The notes: generated by a model from the letters alone, not told the origin. A DNA stretch of 7,350 bases from Lactobacillus sp. (GCA_003482405.1 DMZB01000047.1:1-7350); one strand, 5' to 3'. Shown: positions 1-6,070, counted from the stretch's first letter. Program-made: numbers and translations.

Positions 1-333
1 ATCTAAAGCATTATCTGCACCTTGAAAAACCTTGTCGACAACCACTGCAGGCGCGTCATTTTCTTCAATCTCACTAAAAAAGCTATCTGTTTGACTGGCA
101 ATACCGCCAAATCCTAGGCTAAATTCACGGAAGGACCGCCAGCCAATGCGTTTGACAAAACGGCTAACCGTTGCTGTTGAAACCTTGACGTTTTCCGCCA
201 AATCTTGAATCGTCATTTCACTGGCAGCCGCTGGATTACCTAAAATGAAAGTGGCAATTTTTTTATCCGCACCGGTAAGATGCTGATAGTTTGCTTTGAT
301 GGTACTTACACTTGTTCTTGCGATGATGAACAC
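1..333 (-). CDS. RpiR/MurR-family transcriptional regulator, N-terminal part (cut by window edge)
   Basis: The reverse strand encodes 111 residues in an open frame that continues past the left edge. Residues about 12-80 look like the N-terminal winged helix-turn-helix of the RpiR family: a first helix (KANYQHLTGADKKIATFIL), then TIQDLAENVKVSTATVSRFV, whose STATVSRF part is the recognition helix, then KRIGWRSFREF. The family's C-terminal SIS domain, which usually binds a phosphosugar, would lie outside the window. After the HTH comes an acidic linker (SEIEEND) leading towards that domain. The gene is divergent from gntK, so it is probably the local regulator of gluconate genes, perhaps responding to 6-phosphogluconate (inference). 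The start is GTG at 333-331; the AAGGGA ribosome site at 341-336 is only 2 bases away, which is too close. No other usual start codon occurs in frame before the HTH, so the true start may be GTG or a rare ATC at 327-325. Family assignment is firm; the sugar sensed is not visible. Confidence 0.9.
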   Translation of the reverse strand, partial: MFIIARTSVSTIKANYQHLTGADKKIATFILGNPAAASEMTIQDLAENVKVSTATVSRFVKRIGWRSFREFSLGFGGIASQTDSFFSEIEENDAPAVVVDKVFQGADNALD

Positions 334-393
334 CGTCCCTTAATGAAAAAAATTAATCGCTTTTATGTAAAAAGTTTTCTAAAACCATTATGC

Positions 394-407
394 GGCAAAC
401 GCTTTCA
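394..407 (-). promoter_or_regulatory. Candidate cre (CcpA) site upstream of gntK
   Basis: Read on the minus strand, TGAAAGCGTTTGCC fits the loose catabolite-responsive element consensus WGNAASCGNWNNCN at every position. It has two mismatches to the stricter TGWAANCGNTNWCA. It lies about 40 bases upstream of the proposed gntK -35 element. It also falls between a weak ATGCAA (415-410) and CATAAT (392-387) on the minus strand, which could be the regulator's own promoter. Glucose repression of either gene through CcpA is therefore plausible, but binding is inferred from consensus only. Confidence 0.5.
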
Positions 408-420
408 GATTGCATCAACT

Positions 421-452
421 TTCACAAATTAACTTACCTAAACAGTTGTGAA
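421..452. promoter_or_regulatory. Inverted repeat, possible operator of the gntK promoter
   Basis: TTCACAA at 421-427 and TTGTGAA at 446-452 are perfect 7-bp inverted arms separated by 18 bases. Inner bases AACT (431-434) and AGTT (444-447) are also complementary, though AGTT overlaps the right arm. The right arm coincides with the proposed -35 element (446-451), so a protein bound here would affect gntK transcription. The divergent RpiR-type regulator is the natural candidate binder, which is an inference from position only. Confidence 0.35.
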
Positions 453-474
453 CGCTACGGATTTCGCCTATACT
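446..474 (+). promoter_or_regulatory. Probable sigma-A promoter of gntK
   Basis: The -35 hexamer TTGTGA (446-451; 4 of 6 match to TTGACA) and -10 hexamer TATACT (469-474; 5 of 6) are separated by the ideal 17 bases. The start of transcription would fall near 480-482, giving a leader of about 40 bases. That leader carries a strong ribosome site AAAGGAG (506-512), 9 bases before the gntK ATG. Confidence 0.6.
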
Positions 475-521
475 AGCAGGCGTAGATTTAACTAAAAAAG
501 TTTACAAAGGAGTTTATTGAT

Positions 522-2075
522 ATGGACTATATGGTCGGAATGGACATTGGTACCACAAGTACCAAGGCCGTACTATACGACTTGGACGGTAACGTTTTAG
601 CGTACACCAACAAGCTTTACTCACTTTATCGGGATGCAACTGGCATGGCTGAGGAAGATCCTGAAGAAATCCTTGAAGCTGTTGTAAATGGTTTGCAAGA
701 AATCCTGCGTAAGGCTGACCTCAAAAATGGCAAACTTCATGGTGTGTCATTCTCTAGTGCCAACCAGAGTTTGATTGCACTGGACAAAAATCACAAGCCC
801 CTCACCCGGGTTATTACCTGGGCTGACACTCGAGCCACTAAATATGCTGATCAACTGAAGGCAGATGGCACTGGTAAAACGCTCTATGAGCACACTGGAA
901 CCCCAATTCACCCGATGTCTCTGCTCTGTAAGTTGCTTTGGTTGAAGAACGAACATGCTGATATTTATAACAACGCAGCTTACTATTGTGGCATCAAAGA
1001 ATACATCTTCTATCGCTTGCTAAATGTTTGGCAAATGGACATTTCAGTTGCTAGTGGTACTGGGATCTTTAATATTTTTGACTTGGACTGGGACAAAGAT
1101 GCGTTGGCCTTAACAGGCGTCACAACGGATCAACTGCCTAAGATCGTTGATGGTTACGCACAGTCTACAGGTATGCGCGATGAATATGCCAAGGTTATTG
1201 GCTATCCAAAGGATGTGCCATTCATTCAGGGTGCATTTGATGGCGCCCTATCAAACTTAGGTGTGAACGCTATTGAAGAAGGTGTCGTGGCCGTTACCAT
1301 CGGTACTTCCGGTGCCGTGCGTGTCGTGACTGATCACCCCGTTATTGACCCGAAAGGCCGTGTGTTCTGTTATGCGCTTACCAAGGACCTGTGGGTTGTT
1401 GGCGGACCTGTGAACAACGGTGGTGTCGTCTTCCGTTGGGCTCGTGACAGTCTGTTTGATGCCGAAAAGAGCACTGCAACCCTGTTGCAAGAAGATTCAT
1501 ATGACTTGCTGACGGATATTGCCAAACGTGTTCCGGCTGGCTCTGACGGTCTCTTATTCCATCCATTCCTTGGTGGTGAACGTGCACCGATCTGGGATGC
1601 TGATGCACGTGGCTCCTTCTTTGGCTTGACCCAAATGCATACTCGTGCTCACATGATTCGTGCCGTTCTTGAGGGTATCGTGTACAACTTGTACACCGTT
1701 CTGTTGGCACTCGAAGAAGTCGTTGGCGAACCAAAGTCCATTATGGCGACCGGTGGGTTTGCTCGTTCCGAATTGTGGCGTCAAATGCTGTCTGACATCT
1801 TCGAACAGCCAGTTACAATTCCAGAATCCTTCGAATCATCATGTTTGGGGGCTGCTGTGATTGGGATGAAGTCGTTAGGATTGATTGACGATTTATCTGA
1901 TGTTAAGAAATTTGTCGGTGAAACAAACACGTATCAACCAAACCCAGAGAACTTCGACGTTTATCGCGAATTAGTACCAATCTACATTCGCCTTAGCCGT
2001 CAGCTCCAAACTGAATACACGAACATTGCTAACTTCCAAAAGAAGCATGCGCAACATGGTGAAACAACGGATTAG
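522..2075 (+). CDS. gntK: Gluconate kinase (gluconokinase), FGGY family
   Basis: A 517-residue cytoplasmic kinase that phosphorylates D-gluconate with ATP to 6-phosphogluconate, close in length to Bacillus GntK (about 513). The N-terminal FGGY domain (about 4-250) opens with the phosphate-binding segment MDIGTTSTKAVLYD (7-20). It includes an FGGY signature-1-like stretch around K137 and W140 (KLLWLKNE) and ends with GAFDGALSNLG, where D240 is the expected catalytic base. The C-terminal domain (about 255-450) carries IGTSGAVR, an exact match to FGGY signature 2 starting at G364 (GSFFGLTQ through to AVLE), and the nucleotide-binding GGFARSELWRQ (411-421). The start is supported by AAAGGAG with 9-base spacing; a second ATG three codons later is less well placed. 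It is the first gene of the divergent gnt region and appears to be monocistronic. Other FGGY kinases (xylulose, glycerol) are less likely because the whole sequence and the neighbouring GntP permease fit gluconate. No anomalies seen. Confidence 0.93.
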   Translation: MDYMVGMDIGTTSTKAVLYDLDGNVLAYTNKLYSLYRDATGMAEEDPEEILEAVVNGLQEILRKADLKNGKLHGVSFSSANQSLIALDKNHKPLTRVITWADTRATKYADQLKADGTGKTLYEHTGTPIHPMSLLCKLLWLKNEHADIYNNAAYYCGIKEYIFYRLLNVWQMDISVASGTGIFNIFDLDWDKDALALTGVTTDQLPKIVDGYAQSTGMRDEYAKVIGYPKDVPFIQGAFDGALSNLGVNAIEEGVVAVTIGTSGAVRVVTDHPVIDPKGRVFCYALTKDLWVVGGPVNNGGVVFRWARDSLFDAEKSTATLLQEDSYDLLTDIAKRVPAGSDGLLFHPFLGGERAPIWDADARGSFFGLTQMHTRAHMIRAVLEGIVYNLYTVLLALEEVVGEPKSIMATGGFARSELWRQMLSDIFEQPVTIPESFESSCLGAAVIGMKSLGLIDDLSDVKKFVGETNTYQPNPENFDVYRELVPIYIRLSRQLQTEYTNIANFQKKHAQHGETTD

Positions 2076-2092
2076 AAGTATTTCAAGAGAGA

Positions 2093-2209
2093 GCGTGAAC
2101 AACCTCGGGTGAGCTCGAGCAACAACTAGAAAAGCCCTTCGTATAGGCGAAGCTTGCCTATATGGAGGGCTTTTCAGGTTGTGCACAGTGGCTCAGAGGT
2201 TGTGAACGC
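2093..2209. repeat. Long imperfect inverted repeat (about 117 bases) after gntK
   Basis: The segment folds on itself almost end to end. From outside inward: 2093-2106 pairs with 2196-2209 (14 positions, interrupted only by a tandem G-A/A-G mismatch at 2097-2098 with 2204-2205); GGG 2107-2109 bulges; TGAGC 2110-2114 pairs with GCTCA 2191-2195; an asymmetric internal loop (about 2116-2121 and 2183-2189) follows. Then 2122-2129 pairs with 2175-2182 (one A-A mismatch, one G-U), and this stacks directly on the terminator-like stem 2130-2148 with 2156-2174. The apical loop is GAAGCTT (2149-2155). The outer part is not needed for termination, so the element may be a structured 3' untranslated region, a small RNA or a short repeat of mobile origin. 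The pairing is seen; the function is unknown. Confidence 0.75.
2130..2174 (+). terminator. Bidirectional-type terminator hairpin downstream of gntK
   Basis: A 19-bp stem (2130-2148 with 2156-2174) includes two G-U wobbles in RNA and has a 7-base loop. The outer bases are AAAAGCCC on the left and GGGCTTTT on the right, so the GC-rich part is followed by a short T-run on either strand. The T-run is only four bases, shorter than at the other terminators here. It lies 55 bases after the gntK stop and would end that transcript. Confidence 0.75.
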
Positions 2210-2215
2210 GTTTAT

Positions 2216-2262
2216 GGCAATTTCTTATCCGCATGATTCTTTGCGGTTGAAAAGAAATTGCC
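2216..2262. repeat. Second hairpin: perfect 11-bp arms with inner 5-bp stem
   Basis: GGCAATTTCTT (2216-2226) and AAGAAATTGCC (2252-2262) are exact reverse complements. Inside, CCGCA (2229-2233) pairs with TGCGG (2242-2246) around an 8-base loop. A 2-base left bulge and a 5-base right bulge separate the two stems. No T-run follows on either strand, so it is not an ordinary Rho-independent terminator. It begins 6 bases after the long inverted repeat. Function unknown; an RNA structure, protein-binding palindrome or part of a small repeat element are possibilities. Confidence 0.75.
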
Positions 2263-2440
2263 GACGCCACTTAGCGAAAATTACTGCAAATCGTGTTATG
2301 TCTCGCTCTCTTTTTTTACCGATTCCAAAGTACGTATAACAGACAATATAATTTATATTAGTGAAAATTTTTATCATAATATGAATATACTAATGATGGG
2401 ATTTGACAACCGTTTGCATTAACCTAGTCCGCTGATGAAA

Positions 2441-2455
2441 TGGTTACGCTTGCAA
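2441..2455 (-). promoter_or_regulatory. Candidate cre (CcpA) site upstream of gntP
   Basis: On the minus strand TTGCAAGCGTAACCA fits the cre consensus WTGNAANCGNWNNCW at all fixed positions. It lies just upstream of the proposed gntP -35 element. Together with the second site at 2475-2488 it suggests that uptake of gluconate is switched off when a preferred sugar is present (inference from consensus and family knowledge). Confidence 0.5.
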
Positions 2456-2469
2456 AAAAATTTCACTTT

Positions 2470-2502
2470 TTGAATGTAAGTGCTTTCCTAATTCCATATT
2501 AT
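2470..2502 (+). promoter_or_regulatory. Possible gntP promoter
   Basis: TTGAAT (2470-2475) could be a -35 element and CATATT (2495-2500) the -10, with a long 19-base spacer; TATTAT (2497-2502) is an overlapping alternative with even longer spacing. The cre-like site at 2475-2488 would sit in the spacer, the usual place for repression. TTGACA at 2403-2408 is a competing upstream -35 with a poor -10, so the exact promoter is not settled. Confidence 0.3.
2475..2488 (+). promoter_or_regulatory. Second candidate cre site in the gntP promoter
   Basis: TGTAAGTGCTTTCC has one mismatch to WGNAASCGNWNNCN (T for the central C) and two to TGWAANCGNTNWCA. It is centred 34 bases from the cre-like site at 2441-2455. 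It overlaps the proposed promoter spacer, consistent with a repression site. Confidence 0.45.
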
Positions 2503-2556
2503 CTGGTATTGTCATCACAGTTCTTATTTTTTTCACTCTGAAAGGAGACATTCATT

Positions 2557-3924
2557 ATGTCTGCAGCTTTACCTTTTATAGTGTTGTTCTTGGGAATTGC
2601 CCTTCTATTAGTTCTCATTATTCGATTTAAGATCAACACTTTTTTGGCCCTAGTTGTCACTGCCGTTTTGGTTGCCATCGGACTCGGAATGCCGATGGAT
2701 AAAATCGCCTTATCCATTCAAACCGGGATTGGGAGTCAACTTGGTGAATTATCCATTGTCTTTGGCTTTGGGGCCATGCTTGGCCGCCTGGTAGCTGATG
2801 CCGGTGGTGCTTACCGAATTGCCACGACATTGATTCAACGTTTTGGTAAGAAACGTTTGCAATTAGCCGTTGTGTTAGCTTCCTTCATCATCGGGATTGC
2901 ACTCTTCTTCGAAGTTGGTTTAGTCCTCTTGATTCCAATCGTCTTTGCGATTGCGGTTGAAGCGGAAGTGCCAATTCTGTACTTAGGGATTTCTATGGCA
3001 ACTGCTCTGTCAGTTACCCATGGCTTTCTGCCACCTCACCCAGCACCTGTTGCAATTTCCGCCGCGTTACACGCTAACGTCGGCCGAGTACTCTTGTTTG
3101 GGATTATCTTAGCAATTCCAACCGTTTACATCGCTGGTCCATTGTTTACCAAGTTGGCCCAACGTTACGCACCTTCTGCATTTGAGCGTAAGGGTAACTT
3201 GTCATCACTTGGTGAAATTAAGGAATTCAAACTGGAAGATACACCAAGCTTTGGGATGTCCGTTCTGACCTCTCTATTCCCAGTTATCTTCATGGCCATC
3301 ACCACGTTGTATCAGTTGATTTTTACTGGTGGTCAAGTACCCAAGCATCCAAGTACTTTGGATCAATTCATTTCATTTATCGGAAGTCCAAGTATCGCCA
3401 TGATCCTTTCACTTTGTTTTGCAATGTGGTCAATGGGTTGGCACAGAAACCGTCCTACTAAGGACATCATGACTTCTATGGAAAACGCTGTTAAATCAAT
3501 TGCCATGTTATTACTAGTTATTGGTGGTGGCGGTGCTTTCAAGCAGGTTTTAATTGATGGTGGTGTTGGTAAAGCTGTTGCTACACTATTCATTCACACA
3601 AACTTCAGCCCACTGTTACTTGGTTGGTTAGTTGCTGTTATCCTCCGTATCGCGTTGGGCTCCGCAACTGTTGCGGCCTTAACTGCTGCCGGAATTGTTG
3701 CACCACTGATGGCACAATCCGGGGTTGACCCAGCCCTGATGGTTATTGCCATTGGTTCTGGTTCATTGGCCGCATCACATGTTAACGATGCTGGTTTCTG
3801 GATGTTCCGGGAATACTTTGATTTAACCGTCAAACAAACGCTGAGTATATGGACCGTGCTGGAAACAATCATTGCGGTGTGTGGGATTATCGGAGTTATG
3901 ATTCTAAACGTTATCTTCCACTGA
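2557..3924 (+). CDS. gntP: Gluconate permease, GntP family (first copy)
   Basis: A complete 455-residue polytopic membrane protein of the Gnt-family of proton-coupled gluconate symporters, matching the usual length of about 450. About a dozen hydrophobic segments alternate with short loops. Conserved family blocks include GFGAMLGRLVADAGGAYRIA, FFEVGLVLLIPIVF, HGFLPPHPAP (H155 to P164) and IGSGSLAASHVNDAGFW (399-415). Its role is uptake of gluconate for the GntK kinase encoded upstream. Translation starts at ATG 2557 with a strong AAAGGAG (2541-2547) at 9-base spacing. The gene is isolated from gntK by two hairpins and is followed 24 bases on by its own terminator, so it is likely transcribed alone, under CcpA-type control. 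Substrate could include related sugar acids handled by this family; gluconate is favoured by the adjacent gntK. No frame damage or truncation is visible. Confidence 0.92.
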   Translation: MSAALPFIVLFLGIALLLVLIIRFKINTFLALVVTAVLVAIGLGMPMDKIALSIQTGIGSQLGELSIVFGFGAMLGRLVADAGGAYRIATTLIQRFGKKRLQLAVVLASFIIGIALFFEVGLVLLIPIVFAIAVEAEVPILYLGISMATALSVTHGFLPPHPAPVAISAALHANVGRVLLFGIILAIPTVYIAGPLFTKLAQRYAPSAFERKGNLSSLGEIKEFKLEDTPSFGMSVLTSLFPVIFMAITTLYQLIFTGGQVPKHPSTLDQFISFIGSPSIAMILSLCFAMWSMGWHRNRPTKDIMTSMENAVKSIAMLLLVIGGGGAFKQVLIDGGVGKAVATLFIHTNFSPLLLGWLVAVILRIALGSATVAALTAAGIVAPLMAQSGVDPALMVIAIGSGSLAASHVNDAGFWMFREYFDLTVKQTLSIWTVLETIIAVCGIIGVMILNVIFH

Positions 3925-3948
3925 TCCATTCAATCTATCCATTATTTC

Positions 3949-3987
3949 AATCAACTATCGTTTACAAAGACGATGGTTGATTTTTTT
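3949..3987 (+). terminator. Rho-independent terminator after gntP
   Basis: AATCAACTATCGT (3949-3961) pairs with ACGATGGTTGATT (3970-3982): 13 base pairs including one G-U wobble, with an 8-base loop. T-run 3981-3987 follows. It sits 24 bases after the gntP stop codon and separates gntP from the next gene. Confidence 0.9.
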
Positions 3988-4062
3988 ATTTCATTTTTTA
4001 ACCGCAATTATTAACACTATTCTAATGTTTATGACACAAGTGCGTTAAAAACACGATTGTCT

Positions 4063-4091
4063 TTGTATGAAGTACTGATTTTTGCTATGTT
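4063..4091 (+). promoter_or_regulatory. Possible extended -10 promoter of the membrane-protein gene
   Basis: TTGTAT (4063-4068) and TATGTT (4086-4091) are 17 bases apart, and the -10 is preceded by TGC (4083-4085), giving an extended -10 motif. A competing -10, TATAAA at 4100-4105, lacks a good -35. The resulting leader would be about 45 bases and include AGAGAGGAA (4122-4130). Confidence 0.4.
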
Positions 4092-4144
4092 AGTACATGT
4101 ATAAATGCGTAGCTAACTTCTAGAGAGGAACTCAGCATATAATC

Positions 4145-5914
4145 ATGAATATTTTGACCAAGAGTCTGACTCACACTGTGGACTTTTTAAAACGTCACTA
4201 TTTCCTGTCTTTGACAGCATTATGGCTTATCTTAGCCGTCGTTTATGTCTGGCCGTTTGCAAGCACACGTTATCTATTTTCTGGGGTTGACCTAACCTTT
4301 CACGTTCAGCGTATCAGCGAGTTAACACATAACTTTGAGCATGGTTCATTCATCCCCTATATCAGTACATATGCCTTCAATAAGGTTGGTTCTGGTGTAT
4401 TCATGTTTTATCCGTGGATCACTTTTGTGCCATTTGCTTTACTCAACATGTTTGTTTACAGCCCTGTGTTGGCCATTTACGTCGGAATCATTTTAGAAAC
4501 CTTTCTAACGTTTGTGATTGCCTACTACGCAATGCATCAATTTACCGGTTCAAAAATGCAAGCCGTCTTATTTGCGATCATTTATGGATTCGCACCATTT
4601 CGTTTGCATGATACCATCAACGGTTTTGTGATGGGTGAAGCATTGGCAATGATTTTTATGCCTTTGGCTTTCATTGGCTTCTACTTCGTTTTCTTTGGTG
4701 ATCATAAACGGTGGCCAATTTTTTCTCTAGGCATGACCCTATTGCTGTTCTCTCACGTTTTGGGAACACTGTTGGCTTGTATCACCTTCATTGTGATTCT
4801 GTTATTCACAGTTTGGAAAACGGATCATCTAGGCAAACGCCTCCTCGCGGCCTTAAAGGCCGTTGCGCTCACTGCTGGAATGGGGGCAATCTATTACTGG
4901 CCATTTTTGGAGCAGATGCTTGGTGGCAATATTTCTGCTTCGGGGACTGGTCTTGGTGGCGCGCTTAATACCGCTGATCTAATCAATAACAGTTTAAATA
5001 ATACAGACGTCAGTTATGGTCCTTTTGTGCTTATCATTTTATTGCTTGGGTTAGTATTCTGGGGTAAATTTAATGCTCGGGAACACACCGTTTATGTAAT
5101 CGCAATGACCCTGACCGTCTTGTTAACCAACCTGATTCCTTGGCAAAACATGATTAAAAGTTGGGTCAATAACTTACAATATGTTTTCCGCATCTTCATG
5201 ATTAGTGATGTTTTTGTGGCTGCATTCGCTGCGATGTTTTTATACCATGTCATTCAGCATCGTAGTCCCAAATCACGCCGGACCTACTTCATTATGTTTG
5301 CTCTGATTCCGGTTGCGCTGCTTACTTCAATGTCTGTTCAAACCGTTAAAAATAATAAGCATCAAATTTTGTTAAACTACTGGCCTTCAAAGAAATATCT
5401 CATTCCCTTCTCCCCTTCGCAACTACAATCTTACAAAGTGGATGGCAGGACCTACCACTTCCAGACAGGCCGTTACGCTCATTACGGTGCTATGGACTAC
5501 TTTACGATCAAAAGTCGACCACACTGGCAAAATATTATTGATCGACAGGCAATTGTTAATGGGAAGAAACAATCGCTGTCACACCACCTCAGTTCGAAAC
5601 CAAATCAGTTGATCTATCAGATTCACACAACACAAAAGCACAGTTCCGTTGATCTGCCGACGATTCCATATAAGAATGAAGTGGTCAAGGTTAATCATCA
5701 TGTCGTGAAGCCGACGATTTCTAATAGAGGTACGTATAATGTCCGAACATCACAACGGCAAAATTTGATTACCGTCACTTACGTACCCAGTCTAATTGAT
5801 CGTCTTAGCATTTGGGTTTCTGCCGCTTCTTGGCTATTGTTGTTTGTATTATTATTCCTGCAATACCGTCATTCAACAATCAAACAACGTGGTGCACATG
5901 CTCGTAAACGTTAG
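4145..5914 (+). CDS. Polytopic membrane protein, '6-pyruvoyl-tetrahydropterin synthase-related' / GT-C-like
   Basis: A 589-residue protein with about 11-12 predicted membrane segments. The first is at about 21-38, followed by a non-cytoplasmic loop with GVDLTFHVQRISEL (47-60) and GSGVFMFYP (82-90). These fit the bacterial membrane family named '6-pyruvoyl-tetrahydropterin synthase-related' (a misleading name). The acidic residue D49 plus H53 in the first loop resemble the active-site loop of GT-C lipid-linked-sugar glycosyltransferases. Most helices fall before residue about 395. A large polar, non-cytoplasmic region (about 400-560) follows, then a last helix (about 562-582) and a basic tail ending HARKR. 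A role in transferring sugars to a cell-surface polymer is possible but inferred; nothing links it to gluconate. It has its own promoter and terminator. The start ATG is oddly far (about 15 bases) from the AGGA site at 4126-4129, and no alternative standard start fits better. YfhO-type proteins are the main alternative family. Confidence 0.7.
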   Translation: MNILTKSLTHTVDFLKRHYFLSLTALWLILAVVYVWPFASTRYLFSGVDLTFHVQRISELTHNFEHGSFIPYISTYAFNKVGSGVFMFYPWITFVPFALLNMFVYSPVLAIYVGIILETFLTFVIAYYAMHQFTGSKMQAVLFAIIYGFAPFRLHDTINGFVMGEALAMIFMPLAFIGFYFVFFGDHKRWPIFSLGMTLLLFSHVLGTLLACITFIVILLFTVWKTDHLGKRLLAALKAVALTAGMGAIYYWPFLEQMLGGNISASGTGLGGALNTADLINNSLNNTDVSYGPFVLIILLLGLVFWGKFNAREHTVYVIAMTLTVLLTNLIPWQNMIKSWVNNLQYVFRIFMISDVFVAAFAAMFLYHVIQHRSPKSRRTYFIMFALIPVALLTSMSVQTVKNNKHQILLNYWPSKKYLIPFSPSQLQSYKVDGRTYHFQTGRYAHYGAMDYFTIKSRPHWQNIIDRQAIVNGKKQSLSHHLSSKPNQLIYQIHTTQKHSSVDLPTIPYKNEVVKVNHHVVKPTISNRGTYNVRTSQRQNLITVTYVPSLIDRLSIWVSAASWLLLFVLLFLQYRHSTIKQRGAHARKR

Positions 5915-5929
5915 AATCCACTAATACTG

Positions 5930-5972
5930 AACCTCCTATTGAAATCATTTGTAATTTCAATAGGGGGTTTTT
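5930..5972 (+). terminator. Rho-independent terminator after the membrane-protein gene
   Basis: AACCTCCTATTGAAAT (5930-5945) pairs with ATTTCAATAGGGGGTT (5954-5969): 16 base pairs with one G-U wobble and an 8-base loop. T-run 5968-5972 overlaps the end of the stem. It begins 15 bases after the stop codon. With A residues on the left side it may also work weakly in the opposite direction. Confidence 0.9.
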
Positions 5973-6070
5973 GTATACACTAATTTTTGATACCTATTTT
6001 AAAATAACAAATCACTTATCGACTAAAACTTTTTTCATTGTTTTTTCCGTTCAGCGCTATATTAAAAGTG

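Larger units (their letters stand above)
2076..2556. other. 481-bp non-coding region between gntK and gntP
   Basis: No credible gene lies here. The left half (2093-2262) is dominated by two hairpin structures, described separately. From 2263 to 2340 there is no clear motif apart from CGCTCTCT (2304-2311), which is complementary to AGAGAGCG at 2088-2095, followed by a run of T (2311-2317). From 2341 to 2400 the sequence is very AT-rich, with ATTAGT (2357-2362) and ACTAAT (2389-2394) as a 6-bp inverted pair. TTGACA at 2403-2408 is a perfect -35 hexamer, but the -10 it would need (TAGTCC, 2425-2430) is poor. The remainder holds the gntP control region. Confidence 0.7.

Noticed and set aside
1378..1734. 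A 118-codon minus-strand open frame inside gntK
   Set aside because: It lies wholly opposite a well-conserved kinase gene, is rich in H, R, S and C as expected for an antisense shadow, and has no start signal.
2085..2174. T-box or other known riboswitch leader
   Set aside because: An AGAGAG start plus a terminator looked suggestive, but there is no T-box core (such as GGGTGGNACCGCG), and the structure follows gntK rather than sitting right before a gene's ribosome site.
2176..2207. Direct repeat AGGTTGTGNAC at 2176-2186 and 2197-2207, 21 bases apart
   Set aside because: Considered as a pair of protein sites, but both copies are used as right-hand strands of the long hairpin, which is the simpler explanation.
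2199..2209. GTTGTGAACGC, an 11-base match to the gntK promoter (445-455)
   Set aside because: Exact 11-base matches are expected by chance several times in a window of this length, and here the copy is explained by the long hairpin arm.
2154..2339. A 61-codon plus-strand open frame in the gntK-gntP gap
   Set aside because: It starts inside the terminator loop, runs through both hairpins, has no ribosome site, and its product resembles nothing I know.
2403..2430. TTGACA at 2403-2408 as the main gntP promoter
   Set aside because: The -35 is perfect, but the only -10 at usable spacing (TAGTCC) shares just the first two bases with TATAAT; kept only as an alternative.
3594..3929. A 111-codon minus-strand open frame overlapping the end of gntP, and similar ones opposite the second permease (6057-6473, 6561-6881)
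   Set aside because: The same antisense pattern recurs over both paralogues because the permease codons are conserved; no ribosome site or plausible protein features.
4094..4101. Palindrome TACATGTA upstream of the membrane-protein gene
   Set aside because: Eight-base palindromes are common by chance in AT-rich leaders, and no second copy or partner gene supports it as an operator.
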